Shown: positions 48,436 to 59,500 of the stretch, piece by piece | Numbering within the stretch: position 1 is the stretch's first letter | How the letters are laid out: the number at the start of each line of letters is the position of its first letter | Assembly: GCF_000380965.1 (NCBI RefSeq) | Contig: NZ_KB905549.1 | Span: forward strand, 10,254-74,253 | DNA from: Paenibacillus ginsengihumi DSM 21568 | GTDB taxonomy: Bacteria > Bacillota > Bacilli > Paenibacillales > NBRC-103111 | Reading direction: 5' to 3' | DNA: 64,000 nt | The notes under the pieces: generated by a model | What the model was told of the DNA's origin: nothing | Databases searched by the model: none | Seen by the model: only the letters and a program-made list of their open reading frames with translations | Translations under genes and position numbers: made by a program

Positions 48436-49548
48436 TTAATAACCGAGCCGGCTCAGCAGCTGATCGGCGCGCACGACGAACGAATGCTGCTGCAGCGTCC
48501 GTTTCAAGCCGTTGTAAGCCAAAGCGCGGCGTTCATCCTCGTGCTTCAAATAATAATCGATCCGGCCGGCCAGCTCCTCCGGGGAGTTATATGTGGCGAT
48601 GTCGATGCCAGGCGCATAATGCAGCGGCAAATCTTGTCTGACGTCGGTCAACTGGAACGCGCCGCAGGCGGCGATTTCGTAAGTTCGGGGATTGACCGAC
48701 AGCCCCTTGATCCCCCGGGAATTCCGATTATCCTCCGAATGCTCCCAGCCGCGATGCAGATTGATAACGATTTTGGCGCCGTTGTAATATTTGATCGATT
48801 CCTCCACCGGCACGCCGCTGCCGATGATCTGGTTTTGCAGCAGCCGGAACTTCGCCATTCGTTCCCATTTCCCGCCGGCGATCACGACTTTTTTGCCGAC
48901 CAAATACGGCGCCAAACGGTCGAAAAACCGGATTCGATTCCAAAATCCGGTCCCGACAAAACAGACGTCGCTGCGGTACGACGGCGGCACGGGCTGAGGC
49001 CGGAACAGCTCGGCGTTCACCGCCAGCGGCATATAGAAGACGTTCGGGCAGCCGAGAGATTTGTAAAAATCGATGCAGCCCTGCTCGTGAGTGGCGACGA
49101 AGTCGTAATGCGGAGCGATGGCCGCCGTTTCATCGGTAAAATACGGATCGTCGGCAAACCAGATTGCGGTCTTGATCCCCAGCTTGCGGATCGTATCGAT
49201 CTGCGCCAGATGGTCCTGCGGAAAAACGTGCAGGCCGTTCATAACGAGCACCAGGTGCGGCTTGTGCACGGCGGCCTGGGCGGCCATCCCGCTCGGCGAG
49301 CCGACAATCAGTTCGCCGACGCATCGCTCCAGTCCGCTGGCGGCTCCGTTGTCGATTGCCGGAAAGCCCTGAGGAATAAACAACACTTTCACATTCCGGA
49401 CAGGGGGCGCCCAGGAAGGGGTCAGACGGCGAACCGCCTCGCACCGTCCGCAATGGTACCCGCTTTCCCAACCCAGCTGTTCCCCGTCCCACCGTCCGCG
49501 CTGGCTTCCGGCCGCTGCGGCGCGGGAGGAACGATTCGAGCGAACCAT
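48436..49548 (-). CDS. CgeB-like glycosyltransferase family protein
   Basis: A 370-aa homologue of the next gene, with the same architecture: Arg/Gly-rich N-terminus with LGWESGYHCGRCEAVRRL, then AIWFADDPYFTD, VFYMPLAVNAELF, SDVCFVGTGFWNRI, KIVINLHRGWEH and NPRTYEIAACGAFQLTDVRQ. Two differing copies in tandem suggest successive sugar additions to one glycan. It lies 54 bp after rfbC in the same transcription unit. Confidence 0.88.
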   Translation of the reverse strand: MVRSNRSSRAAAAGSQRGRWDGEQLGWESGYHCGRCEAVRRLTPSWAPPVRNVKVLFIPQGFPAIDNGAASGLERCVGELIVGSPSGMAAQAAVHKPHLVLVMNGLHVFPQDHLAQIDTIRKLGIKTAIWFADDPYFTDETAAIAPHYDFVATHEQGCIDFYKSLGCPNVFYMPLAVNAELFRPQPVPPSYRSDVCFVGTGFWNRIRFFDRLAPYLVGKKVVIAGGKWERMAKFRLLQNQIIGSGVPVEESIKYYNGAKIVINLHRGWEHSEDNRNSRGIKGLSVNPRTYEIAACGAFQLTDVRQDLPLHYAPGIDIATYNSPEELAGRIDYYLKHEDERRALAYNGLKRTLQQHSFVVRADQLLSRLGY

Positions 49549-49602
49549 GAGATACGCCTCCTTCCGCTTGAATATCCCGATCTTGGCTGCCAGGCGACAA
49601 GC

Positions 49603-50064
49603 TCAGCGGAACCGGGTCGTCCAGTCGAAGCCGATGGTCGGATCGTCGTAGGCAATCCTGAACTCGTCGGGCTGCTTCGGATCATAAGCTTGATTCGTGA
49701 AATAAACGATCGTAACGGGCTTCGTCCCGAGCACTCTGTAGCCGTGCGCCACGCCGCGGGGAATAAGCAGCAAATACGGCGTCTCCTCGCCCATGTAGTA
49801 TACGGCCGTCTTCCCTTTGGTCGCCGAATGGGGACGCAAGTCGTGAAGCACGACCTGCGCGTGTCCGCTCGGAAAAAACCAGATGTCGTCCTGCCGCTCG
49901 TGGTAATGAAAAGCTTTGATGACGCCCGGAAAAGTCATCGACAGCGACGCTTGACCGAAATGCTCGAACATGTCGTCGTCCTCCCGCAGCAGCTCCATAA
50001 AATACCCGCGGTCGTCGCTGTGCTTGACGAGCATTTTCTGCGCTACGCCTTCAATCGTGCTCAT
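49603..50064 (-). CDS. rfbC: dTDP-4-dehydrorhamnose 3,5-epimerase-like (RmlC/SpsL type)
   Basis: A 153-aa cupin of the RmlC family: VKHSDDRGYFMELLREDD, SMTFPGVIKAFHYHERQDD (active-site His), VVLHDLRPHSATKGK, LLIPRGVAHGYRVLG and VIYFTNQAYDPKQPDEFRI-like end. It is shorter than the usual ~180 aa, as in B. subtilis SpsL. ATG 50064 overlaps the rfbD stop (ATGA). It converts dTDP-4-keto-6-deoxyglucose to the 4-keto-rhamnose form. Confidence 0.9.
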   Translation of the reverse strand: MSTIEGVAQKMLVKHSDDRGYFMELLREDDDMFEHFGQASLSMTFPGVIKAFHYHERQDDIWFFPSGHAQVVLHDLRPHSATKGKTAVYYMGEETPYLLLIPRGVAHGYRVLGTKPVTIVYFTNQAYDPKQPDEFRIAYDDPTIGFDWTTRFR

Positions 50065-50933
50065 GAATCCCGCTCCTTTCTTCTGCTGTAGCCCAGATCA
50101 TCCTGCACAAAGGCTTTCAGCGCCGGCTGCCATTCCCGCATCCGGGCTAGCCCGGCGTGCCGCAGGGCGGCGTCGTCCAGCGCCGAATAGGCCGGCCTTG
50201 CCGCAGGCAGCGCAAGCTGATCGGAGCGGATCGGCACCACCCTGACATCGTCCCACCCACCCAGCCGGACGATGGCTTCGGCGAACTGGGCGCGCGAGCA
50301 CCAGCCGCGATTGGCCGCATGATAGACGCCGTACCGCTCCGTTGGCAGCAGCCAGCCGATGCATTCGGCCAGATCGTACGTATAGGTGGGCGATCCGACT
50401 TCATCGTCTACCACCGTCAGCTCTTTGCGCCGCTCGGCCTGCGCCAATATTTTGGTCACGAAATTGCTGCCGTGCTTCCCGTAAAGCCAGGACGTGCGCA
50501 CGATAAAATGCTTGCTGCAAAACGCGCGGACGAACTTCTCTCCGAGCAGCTTCGACTCCCCGTAGGCGCTGAGCGGGTTCGTCGGATCATGCTCGGTATA
50601 CGGCTCGCCCTTGCGCCCGTCAAACACATAGTCGGTGCTGACATATACCAGCTTCGCATCGATCGCCGCGGCCGCCTGCGCCATATGGCAGGCGCCGAAC
50701 GCATTAACCATGAAGGCATCGTCCGGGTGCGCTTCGGCCAGGTCGACCTGCGTATAGGCGGCTGCATGCACGATGGCGTCAGGCCTGAGCCACGCCGTCC
50801 GCTCCTGCACGAGCCGGCGGTCGGTGACATCGAACTCCTGGCGCGTCCAGCCAATGCATTCATGCCGGGGGGCCAGCACCCGCAGCAAATCTTGGCCGAG
50901 CTGCCCTCCGGCTCCCGTAATGAGCACCTTCAT
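50061..50933 (-). CDS. rfbD: dTDP-4-dehydrorhamnose reductase
   Basis: A 290-aa extended SDR enzyme: MKVLITGAGGQLGQDLLRVL NAD(P)-binding start, DAIVHAAAYTQVDLAE, YVSTDYVFDG with YxxxK further on (YGESKLLGE), FIVRTSWLYG. This is the RmlD/SpsK pattern and it makes dTDP-L-rhamnose. The frame is open from 51023, but ATG 50933 overlaps the rfbB stop (ATGA) with GGAGGTG upstream and starts the Rossmann fold at residue 1. Confidence 0.94.
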   Translation of the reverse strand: MKVLITGAGGQLGQDLLRVLAPRHECIGWTRQEFDVTDRRLVQERTAWLRPDAIVHAAAYTQVDLAEAHPDDAFMVNAFGACHMAQAAAAIDAKLVYVSTDYVFDGRKGEPYTEHDPTNPLSAYGESKLLGEKFVRAFCSKHFIVRTSWLYGKHGSNFVTKILAQAERRKELTVVDDEVGSPTYTYDLAECIGWLLPTERYGVYHAANRGWCSRAQFAEAIVRLGGWDDVRVVPIRSDQLALPAARPAYSALDDAALRHAGLARMREWQPALKAFVQDDLGYSRRKERDS

Positions 50934-51949
50934 GACGCACCTCCGGCTCCGTTCTCCGCCGAAGCAGGGGAGGCTGGGGATTTCAGCAGCGGACGCCACC
51001 AGTCCTGCCGCTCGATGTACCATTCCACCGTCCGCGCGATGCCTTCCTCAAGCGAATAGCGGGGCTGCCAGCCGAGCTCCCGGCGGATTTTGCCGGCATC
51101 GATAGCGTAGCGGCGATCGTGCCCCGGCCGGTCGGCGACGAAGCGCAGCAGCGATTCCGGCTTGCCGAGCAGGCCGAGGATCGTCCGGGCAATCTCCACA
51201 TTCGTGCGCTCGTTGCCGCCTCCGACATTGTAGACTTGCCCGGGCTTGCCGCCGAGCAGAGCGAGCTCGACGGCGGAGCAGTGATCCTCCACATACAGCC
51301 AATCGCGAACGTTAAGGCCGTCTCCGTACACAGGGATCGGCTGATCGTCCAGCGCCCGGGTAATGATCGTCGGAATCAGCTTTTCCGGATATTGATAAGG
51401 CCCGTAATTGTTGGAGCAGCGGGTAATGATGACGGGTAGCCCGTACGTCTCGCCGTACGCCCGGACCATCAGATCCGAGCCGGCCTTGCTTGCGGAGTAC
51501 GGGCTGTTCGGGGCCAGCGGCGTTTCCTCCGTGAACAGCCCTTCCGGCCCCAAGGTGCCGTACACTTCATCTGTGGAAATATGCACAAAACGGCGCACGC
51601 CCTTGCTCCGGGCCGCCTCAAGCAAACATTGCGTGCCCAGGACGTTCGTGCGGACGAATGCCGAAGGCTCGCTAATGCTGCGGTCGACATGGGATTCGGC
51701 GGCAAAATGCACGACGGTCGCGACGTTCTCCTCGGCGAATACCCGGTTTACCGCAGCCGCATCCGCGATATCGCCGCGCACAAACCGGTAGCCGGGATAG
51801 CCTTGCAGCGCGGCTAAATTGGCCGGATTTCCGGCATACGTCAGCAAATCATAATTCACCACCCGGTCCTCCGGATGGCGCCGCATCCAGTATCGAATGA
51901 AATGGCTGCCGATAAACCCCATTCCGCCGGTAACGAGCAGCGTGCTCAT
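50930..51949 (-). CDS. rfbB: dTDP-glucose 4,6-dehydratase
   Basis: A 339-aa extended SDR: LLVTGGMGFIGSHFIRYW start, VHFAAESHVDRSI, HISTDEVYGTLG, and the YSASKAGSD catalytic Tyr-Lys, then TRCSNNYGPYQYPEKLIP. It removes water from dTDP-glucose in the second step to rhamnose. It overlaps rfbA by ATGA and rfbD by ATGA. The order rfbA-B-D-C equals spsI-J-K-L of the B. subtilis spore polysaccharide operon. Confidence 0.95.
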   Translation of the reverse strand: MSTLLVTGGMGFIGSHFIRYWMRRHPEDRVVNYDLLTYAGNPANLAALQGYPGYRFVRGDIADAAAVNRVFAEENVATVVHFAAESHVDRSISEPSAFVRTNVLGTQCLLEAARSKGVRRFVHISTDEVYGTLGPEGLFTEETPLAPNSPYSASKAGSDLMVRAYGETYGLPVIITRCSNNYGPYQYPEKLIPTIITRALDDQPIPVYGDGLNVRDWLYVEDHCSAVELALLGGKPGQVYNVGGGNERTNVEIARTILGLLGKPESLLRFVADRPGHDRRYAIDAGKIRRELGWQPRYSLEEGIARTVEWYIERQDWWRPLLKSPASPASAENGAGGAS

Positions 51950-52668
51950 GCTTCATCACGCCCGATCATGCGAGTTCCCGCTTCCAGCAGCGCGTTGTGC
52001 GTGCCCGCATCGGTCCACCAGCCGCAGAGCATGCTGTGCGTCAGCTTGCCCTGCCTGGCATACACGTTGTTGACATCTGTAATTTCCATCTCCCCCCGCG
52101 CCGACGGCTTCAGCGTGCGGATAATGTCGAATACCGATGAATCGTACATGTATAATCCGGTCACCGCATAATCGCATGACGGCGTATCCGGCTTCTCGAC
52201 GATCTTGACGATCCGTCCATCGACGATCTCCGGCACGCCGTACGCTTTCGGATCGTCTACCTTTTTCAGAAAAACATGAGCCCCTTCCCCTCGCGCGCAG
52301 AACTCCTCCACCGCCAGCCGAAGCGAATCTTCAAACAGGTTGTCGCCCAGCAGCACGAGCAGCTTCTCCCGAGGAGCGACGAAGGCTTCCGCCATCTCCA
52401 GAGCATGAGCGATCCCCCCCGCGTGTTCCTGTACCCGGTACGATACTCTGGCGCCGAAAGCTTCTCCGCTGCCGATATATTCCGCATAAATTCCCGCCGA
52501 TTGCTTGCCTGTAATCAGCAGGATATCGTTCACTCCCGCATCGGTCATTTTATGGATTGCGTAATGAATCATCGGGTATTTTCCTACAGGCAGCAGGTGT
52601 TTGTTGATAATATTGGTCATCGGCCTAAGCCGCGTACCGGTTCCGCCGGCCAGTATAATTCCTTTCAT
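51946..52668 (-). CDS. rfbA: glucose-1-phosphate thymidylyltransferase
   Basis: A 240-aa nucleotidyltransferase: MKGIILAGGTGTRLRPMTNI with the GGTGTRL pyrophosphorylase loop, KHLLPVGKYPMIHYAI, LLVLLGDNLFEDSL, and WTDAGTHNALLEAG. It is short (about 50 residues less than classical RmlA), as SpsI-type enzymes are, so the allosteric C-terminal part is absent. It makes dTDP-glucose. It is the first gene of the long minus-strand spore-surface operon. A CATAAGATA SigmaK-type -10 lies upstream (52719-52727), but no AC is at the right distance. Confidence 0.93.
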   Translation of the reverse strand: MKGIILAGGTGTRLRPMTNIINKHLLPVGKYPMIHYAIHKMTDAGVNDILLITGKQSAGIYAEYIGSGEAFGARVSYRVQEHAGGIAHALEMAEAFVAPREKLLVLLGDNLFEDSLRLAVEEFCARGEGAHVFLKKVDDPKAYGVPEIVDGRIVKIVEKPDTPSCDYAVTGLYMYDSSVFDIIRTLKPSARGEMEITDVNNVYARQGKLTHSMLCGWWTDAGTHNALLEAGTRMIGRDEA

Positions 52669-53519
52669 CGTAGTGCTCCTTTCCCGCCGCAGCCTAGTAT
52701 ATACGCATAACCTGCTCTTATCTTATGCGCCCTAACGGGAAGTCAAGTGGACGGATAACACGCCTAAAGTAAAATTGGGTACATGACTCGCAAAGCACAA
52801 CATTCGCTGACGACCTTGAAAAATTGCTGTTGCTGTCAAGCGTTTCTTCCTCGCGGAATCCGAATCCGTATCGGATCAGAACTCAAACCAGGCCGTCGGG
52901 GTCGGGGCAGCCCTTATCCCGCTCCCTCCCGACAAGGCAAGGGATGGCCTTAAGCAGCATCTATCGAGGGCGAAAAGCGGGCCAAGCGGGCCTTCCGGAA
53001 GCTTCTGAACTACAGCATCATCTCTAACGCTTGTGACGAGCGCTATTTTGATGAATCGCCCCCTTATTAAAATGTAACGAAACGGAGTAACGCTATTTTG
53101 TCAAAAACGGTGAATTGGGTAGCCCAAAATGCGAAATAAGGCTGCTCACAAGCGTTAGGATGCCGAATCGGCCGTTTTGGGAAAAATAAGCTCTGTGGCA
53201 AGCGTTAACCCGGCAAGACACTAATCGAAGGTTAGTGCGAGGCGAGCGATCTGCCTTTGTCGCGACCAAGAAGCGAGCTGCAGGCTATGGCCTCTTTCGC
53301 AGACCGGCTTCAAGCCATTCCTCCGTTCCCCGCATCCCCGGAATGCGTCGGCTTCCTTGATCCCATTAGGCCTCGGTCTGAATGCTTTTGGTTTTGGCCG
53401 CAAACCGTTCCCGGTGTCCATGATGCTCCTTCAAAGATAAGCAAAAACTTTTAGCCGATAAAACAACTTAAGAGGCCCCTGTCAAGGAGCCTCTTTGTGC
53501 TGAGGATGCTATTTATGCT
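52669..53519. other. 851-bp intergenic region with repeats
   Basis: No gene is supported here. It contains repeated short motifs around AACGCTTGTGACGAGCGCTATTTT-like and AACGCTATTTTG units (53025-53215), in both orientations, and a family-B dispersed repeat at 53265-53345 that matches 39117-39255. The promoter of rfbA must lie in the first ~100 bp. Confidence 0.6.
53470..53496 (-). terminator. terminator of the giant repeat-protein gene
   Basis: The 7-bp stem AAGAGGC/GCCTCTT (53470-53476 / 53489-53495) with extra pairing CCC-GG has a T-rich flank on either strand. It begins about 24 bp beyond the stop codon at 53520. Confidence 0.7.
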
Positions 53520-56500
53520 TTACGCCTCGCCGATTGCGATCCAGTTGATAACGCCCTGAATGTCCGGAGAAAATTTACTTCTAATGATTTCCAGCACAGC
53601 TCCGTCTGTGCTTTTTTCCTTAATCGCCACATAGCAGCAGGAATGGTTGCTGTTTGCCACCAGTGCATAGGCGTCGCTGGCAAACGGTCGGTCGAAGCGG
53701 ATGCTCACCTGCGCCGTCTCCATGATCGCGCCGAGTTCAAATGACGCCAATCCGAAGAACTGGACGGGAGCGGCGGGAAGCGAAGCTTGATGCTGCGGCG
53801 CCTCGGCCTTGCCGGCTGAATTCTCCGCGGCCTCCGCCTTATCGGTCAATGCTTCGGAGGCCGCGTTGCCCGCAGGCTGCTGCTCCGCGACAGTCTGACC
53901 GTTCCCTTGCTCGTTCCGGAGCTCGCTGACGACATTGTGGCTGAGCTGTTTCCAAAGCAGAGGGTCCAGATGGAGCGCGGAAATGCTGCCGGGCAGCAGG
54001 TGATACCCCGAGATGCTCTCCGCTTTAATGTGCATCCCGTCGATTTCTTCGACGGCAATATGCTCGCCGGTGATCGAACGAAGCGCCATCTTTTCCCGCG
54101 TAATCGCCCCGTCGGCCAACGCCTTCGTCGTCACCGAGCCGGCAGCCAGCGCTTCCGACGTCACCGCGCCCGGAGCCAATGCCCATGATGTCACCGCGCC
54201 GGCAACGAGCGATTTGGACGTCACCGTATTGGCGGCCAGCGCTTCCGACGTCACGGCCCCGGGGGCGATCGCCTTCGATGTTACCGAGCCGGCGGCCAGC
54301 ACAGCTTTCGTTACTGCTCCTTTGGCTAGCGCCTTCGACGTCACAGCGCCTGCGGCCAAGGCCTCCGACGTTACTGCGCCGGCGGCCAACGCTTCCGTCG
54401 TCACCGAGCCGGCAGCCAACGCCTCCGACGTTACCGAGCCTGCAGCCAGAGACTCCGACGTCACCGAGCCGGCAGCCAGAGACTCCGACGTCACCGAGCC
54501 CGCGGCCAAAGCCTCCGTCGTCACCGAGCCCGCGGCCAGCGCTTCCGATGTCACCGAACCTGCGGCCAAGGCCTCTGACGTCACTGCGCCTTCTGCCAGC
54601 GCCTCCGACGTCACCGCACCTGCGGCCAACGCTTCCGACGTTACCGAGCCGGCGGCCAGCGCTTCCGATGTCACCGAACCTGCGGCCAAGGCCTCTGACG
54701 TCACCGAGCCCGCGGCCAACGCCTCCGACGTCACCGAGCCTGCAGCCAGGGCTTCCGATGTTACGGAGCCTGCGGCCAGCGCTTTCGACGTTACCGCGCC
54801 TGCGGCCAAGGCCTCTGACGTCACCGAGCCCGCGGCTAAGGCTTCTGACGTCACCGAGCCCGCGGCCAACGCTTTCGACGTTACCGCGCCTGCGGCCAAG
54901 GCCTCTGACGTCACCGCGCCCGCGGCTAAGGCTTCTGACGTCACCGAGCCCGCGGCCAACGCTTCCGATGTCACCGAACCTGCAGCCAAGGCTTCCGACG
55001 TTACCGAGCCTGCAGCCAGAGACTCCGACGTCACCGAGCCTGCAGCCAGAGACTCCGACGTCACCGAGCCTGCAGCCAGGGCTTCCGACGTCACCGAGCC
55101 TGCAGCCAGGGCTTCCGATGTTACGGAGCCTGCGGCCAACGCCTCCGTCGTCACCGAGCCTGCAGCCAACGCCTCCGACGTCACCGAGCCTGCGGCCAAC
55201 GCTTCCGATGTCACCGAACCTGCAGCCAAGGCTTCCGACGTTACCGAGCCTGCGGCCAAGGCCTCTGACGTCACCGAGCCCGCGGCTAAGGCTTCTGACG
55301 TCACCGAGCCCGCGGCTAAGGCTTCTGACGTCACCGAGCCCGCGGCCAACGCTTCCCGCGTTACCGAACCCGCAGCCAACGCCTCCGACGTCACTGCTCC
55401 CGCAGCCAACGCTTCCGATGTCACCGCGCCGGCGGCCAATGCCTCTGACGTCACCGCGCCGGCGGCCAACGCCTCCGTCGTCACCGAGCCGGCGGCCAAC
55501 GCTTCCGGCGTCACCGAACCTGCGGCCAGCGCTTCCGACGTCACCGAGCCGGCGGCCAACGCCTCCGACGTCACTGCTCCCGCAGCCAACGCTTCCGATG
55601 TCACCGCGCCGGCGGCCAATGCCTCTGACGTCACCGCGCCGGCGGCCAACGCCTCCGACGTCACCGAGCCTGCGGCCAACGCTTCCGGCGTCACCGAGCC
55701 CGCGGCCAACGCCTCCGTCGTCACCGAGCCCGCGGCCAGCGCCTCCGACGTTACCGCACGTGCGGCCAAGGCCTCCGACGTCACCGAGCCTGCGGCCAGC
55801 GCTTCCGACGTCACCGAGCCTTCCGCAAGCGTCCAGGCTTTGACCGCTCCGGCAGCCAACGCCTCGGAGGTGACGGCTCCGGAGGCCAGCGCCCATGACG
55901 TGACCGATCCTTCAGCCAGCGCTTTCGGCGTCACCGCGCCTGCGGCCAGCGACCCTGCCGTCACGGATTCCGCCGCCAGCGCTTCCGACGTCACCGAGCC
56001 GGCGCTCAGCGCTTCCCGCGTAATCGCCCCGGGGGCAATCGTCCATGACTTGACAGCTCCCTCGGCCAGCGCATCGGAGGTGACGGCACCGGAGGCCAAC
56101 GCCCACGCCGTTACTGCTCCCCCGGCCAGCGCTTTCGGCGTCACTGAGCCGGCAGCCAAAGCCTTCGACGTCACCGATTCTGCCGCCAGCGCCATTGCCG
56201 TCACCGAACCCGCCGCCAACGCTTCCGGCGTTACCGCGCCCGCGGCCAACGCTTCCGACGTCACCGCGCCCGCAGCCAACGCCTCCGACGTCACCGAGTC
56301 CGCGGCCAGCGCTTCCGACGTCACCGAGTCCGCAGCCAACGCCTCCGACGTCACCGCGCCCGCAGCCAACGCCTCCGACGTTACCGCGCCAGCAGCCAGC
56401 GCTTCTGACGTCACCGCGCCCACGGCCAACGCTTCCGACGTTACCGCGCCAGCAGCCAACGCCTCCGGCGTTACCGCGCCCGCAGCCAACGCTTCCCGCG

Positions 56501-59500
56501 TTACCGCGCCAGCAGCCAGCGAATCCGGCGTTACCGCCCCGGCAGCCAACGCTTCCGGCGTCACCGCGCCAGCGGCCAACGCCTCCGACGTCACCGCGCC
56601 GGCGGCCAGCGCTTCCGAGGTGACCGCTCTCGCGGCTAACGCCTCCGCTGTCACCGCGCCCGCAGCCAACACCTCCGACGTCACCGAACCTGCCGCCAAC
56701 GCTTCCCGCGTTACCGCGCCCGCAGCCAGCGCTTCCCGCGTTACCACGCCCGCGGCCAACGCTTCCGACGTCACCGCGCCCGCAGCCAACGCCTCCGGCG
56801 TCACCGCGCCCGCAGCCAACGCCTCCGGCGTCACCGCGCCTGCGGCCAACGCTTCCGACGTCACCGCGCCCGTGGCCAACGCTTCCGACGTCACCGCGCC
56901 CGCAGCCAACGCCTCCGGCGTCACCGCGCCGGGAGCGATCGTCCATGGCTTGACGGCTCCGGACGCCAAAGCCTCACTCGTGACCGCTCCCGCGGCCAGC
57001 GCCCATGACGTGACCGCTCCTTCGGCCAGCGCGCTCGGCGTTACCGCTCCCGAAGCCAGCGCCTCCGGCGTCACGGCGCCCGCAGCCAGCGCCGCGGCAG
57101 TTACCGCCCCCGCGGCCAGCGCTCGCGCCGTTACCGCGCCCTCAGCCAGCGCTTCCGGCGTTACCGCTCCCGCGGCCAACGAATCCGACGTCACCGAGCC
57201 TGCGGCCAGCGCTTCCGAGGTGACCGCTCCCGCGGCTAACGCCCCAGGCGTCACCGCGCCTGCGGCCAGCGAATCCGACGTCACCGCGCCGGCGGCTAAC
57301 GCCCCAGGCGTCACCGCGCCCGCAGCCAACGCCTCCGACGTCACCGCGCCGGAGCCGATCGCTTCTCTCGTTACCGCTCCGGGGGCCAGCGTCCACGACT
57401 TGACAGCTCCGGCCGCCAAAGTCTCGCTGGTTACCGCGCCGGCAGCCAGCGCCCATGATGTCACCGCGCCTTCAGCCAGCGCTTTCGGCGTTACCGCCCC
57501 TGTCGCCAGCGACTCTGACGTCACGGCGCCGGCGGCCAGCGCAGCCGAGGTGACCGCGCCGGCGGCTAACGCCCCAGGCGTCACCGAGCCTGCGGCCAAA
57601 GCCTCCGCTGTCACCGCGCCCGCAGCCAACGCTTCCGACGTCACCGAGCCTGCGGCCAGCGACTGCGCCGACACGGCACCCGGCGCCAGCGCTTCGGCGG
57701 TGACCGCGCCTTCTGCCAGCGCCTTCTGCGTTACGGCGCCCGGCGCCAGCGCCGCGGGAGTCACCGCTCCGGCCGCTAATATTTCCGCCGTTACCGCGCC
57801 CTCGCCCAGCGCTTCCGGCGTCACCGCGCCCGGCGCCAGCTTGTCGGCGGTCACAGCGGCGGCCGCAAGGTGATCCGAGGTGATAGCTCCTGCGGACACG
57901 TGCCTGCTGTCGATCAAGCCGTCCGCCAGATGGCCGGAGCGAATCGTTCCCTCCGCCACATGAGCGGGCATGATGCTGCCGCTGGCCAAATGCACGGGGC
58001 CGACGGACTGCGGCGCCAACTTCTCTGACGTCACCGCGCTGTCGGCCAGCTTCTCGGCGGTTACGGCGGAGGTGGCGAGCTGAGCCGATTTGACGATGGC
58101 TTTCCCGAGATGCCCTGTCTGTATAGCGCCAGGGGCAATATGGTCGGCGAGAACGGCTTCTTTGCCGATTTTATCCGTCGTAACGCTGCCTGAAGCCAGT
58201 TTGGCCGCCGTTACGGCCAGGTTGGTCAGCTTGTCGGTCGAGATCGATTCGCTCGATATTTTGGAGGTCGTTACACTGTGATTCGCCAAATGATTCGTTT
58301 GAACGGCGCCTTCCTGCAAATGCTGCAATTGGACAGCGCCTGCGGCCAGATTCTCGGCGGTCACCGCCCGGTCCTGCAGCTTGCCTGTCGATACGGACCG
58401 GTCCTGCAAATGCTCGGCGCCGACGCTGCGGTCCCCCAAATGCCCGGATAAAATCATGCGGTCCCCGATATGCGACGATCCGATGACCCCCGGAGCGATA
58501 TGCGTGCCTTGCACCGCGTTTTTGGCCAGCTTGGCGGACGTCACCGCCTGATCCGACAGCTTCAAGCTGTCCACCGCACCCGCCGACAGATGCGTCGTCT
58601 CGACGCAGCCTGCGGCCAGCTGCTCCGCCTGGACGCTGCCTGCCTGAAGATGCGAGGTCGATACGCTCCGCGGCGACAAATGCCTGCCCTCCACGGCCGA
58701 TTCATTCAGGTGCAGCGCCGTCACCGCGCCTTTGGCCAGCTTTTCGCCTGTTACGGATCCGCTCTTCAGGTGCGCGGCCTGGATCGATTCGTCGGCCAGA
58801 TGGTGGCTTTCGATCTGCTTGGCGGCAATATTGTCGCCGCGGATCAAGCCTGGAGTCAGATGATCGTGAACGATCGATTTCAGCTGCAGATGCTCGCCGG
58901 ACACGCTCCAGGGAGCCAGCTTCTCCTCCGTCACCGATTGCGGTCCCAGCTTGTCGGTCGTCACTTCTCCGTCCGCCAGCTTCGCCGCCGTCACCGCCCG
59001 GTCCCTGATTTTATCCGCCGTCACCGCGCCGTCGGCCAGTTTGGCCGTATTGATGGACTGATTCGCCAGATTGTTCGTATGAATCGCGCCGCTTTTAATT
59101 TTTTCCGACGTAATGGACTGGTTCATGATCAGTTCGCCGGAGATGGCCTCGTCGGCCAAATGCTTGGCCTGGATCGATCGTTCCGCGATTTTGACCGAAT
59201 CGATCGTCTTGTCTGCAAGCTTATCGGAAGTAATGCTGTTGTCCTGCAACTTGTCGCCGCTGATGGCCCGTTCCTGAATTTTGTCGCCGGTTATCGTTCC
59301 CGTGGCGATATGCTCCCCCGTGATGGAGCGCGGAGCCAGCTTCTGCCCGTTCACGCTGTGATCGGCCAGCTTCGCCGTATCGACGGCGTAATCGGCCAGC
59401 AGCTCTCTGCCGATGCTGCCGCGCCGGATATGGCCGCCGTGAATCGCCTGGCGGGCGATCTTCTCCCCCGTCACCGATTCGTCGGCAAGATCGTCCGTAT

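Noticed and set aside
52719-52748. SigmaK promoter for rfbA (CATAAGATA on the minus strand)
   Set aside because: The -10 matches, but the nearest AC dinucleotides are 14 and 19 nt away rather than 16-17, so I did not list it as a promoter.
54013-57873. A 1,286-codon open frame antisense to the giant repeat gene, plus other long frames on both strands (54025-55896 and 54179-55843)
   Set aside because: They arise because the 30-bp unit lacks stop codons in several frames. No ribosome binding site, no flanking non-repeat domains, and low-complexity translations.
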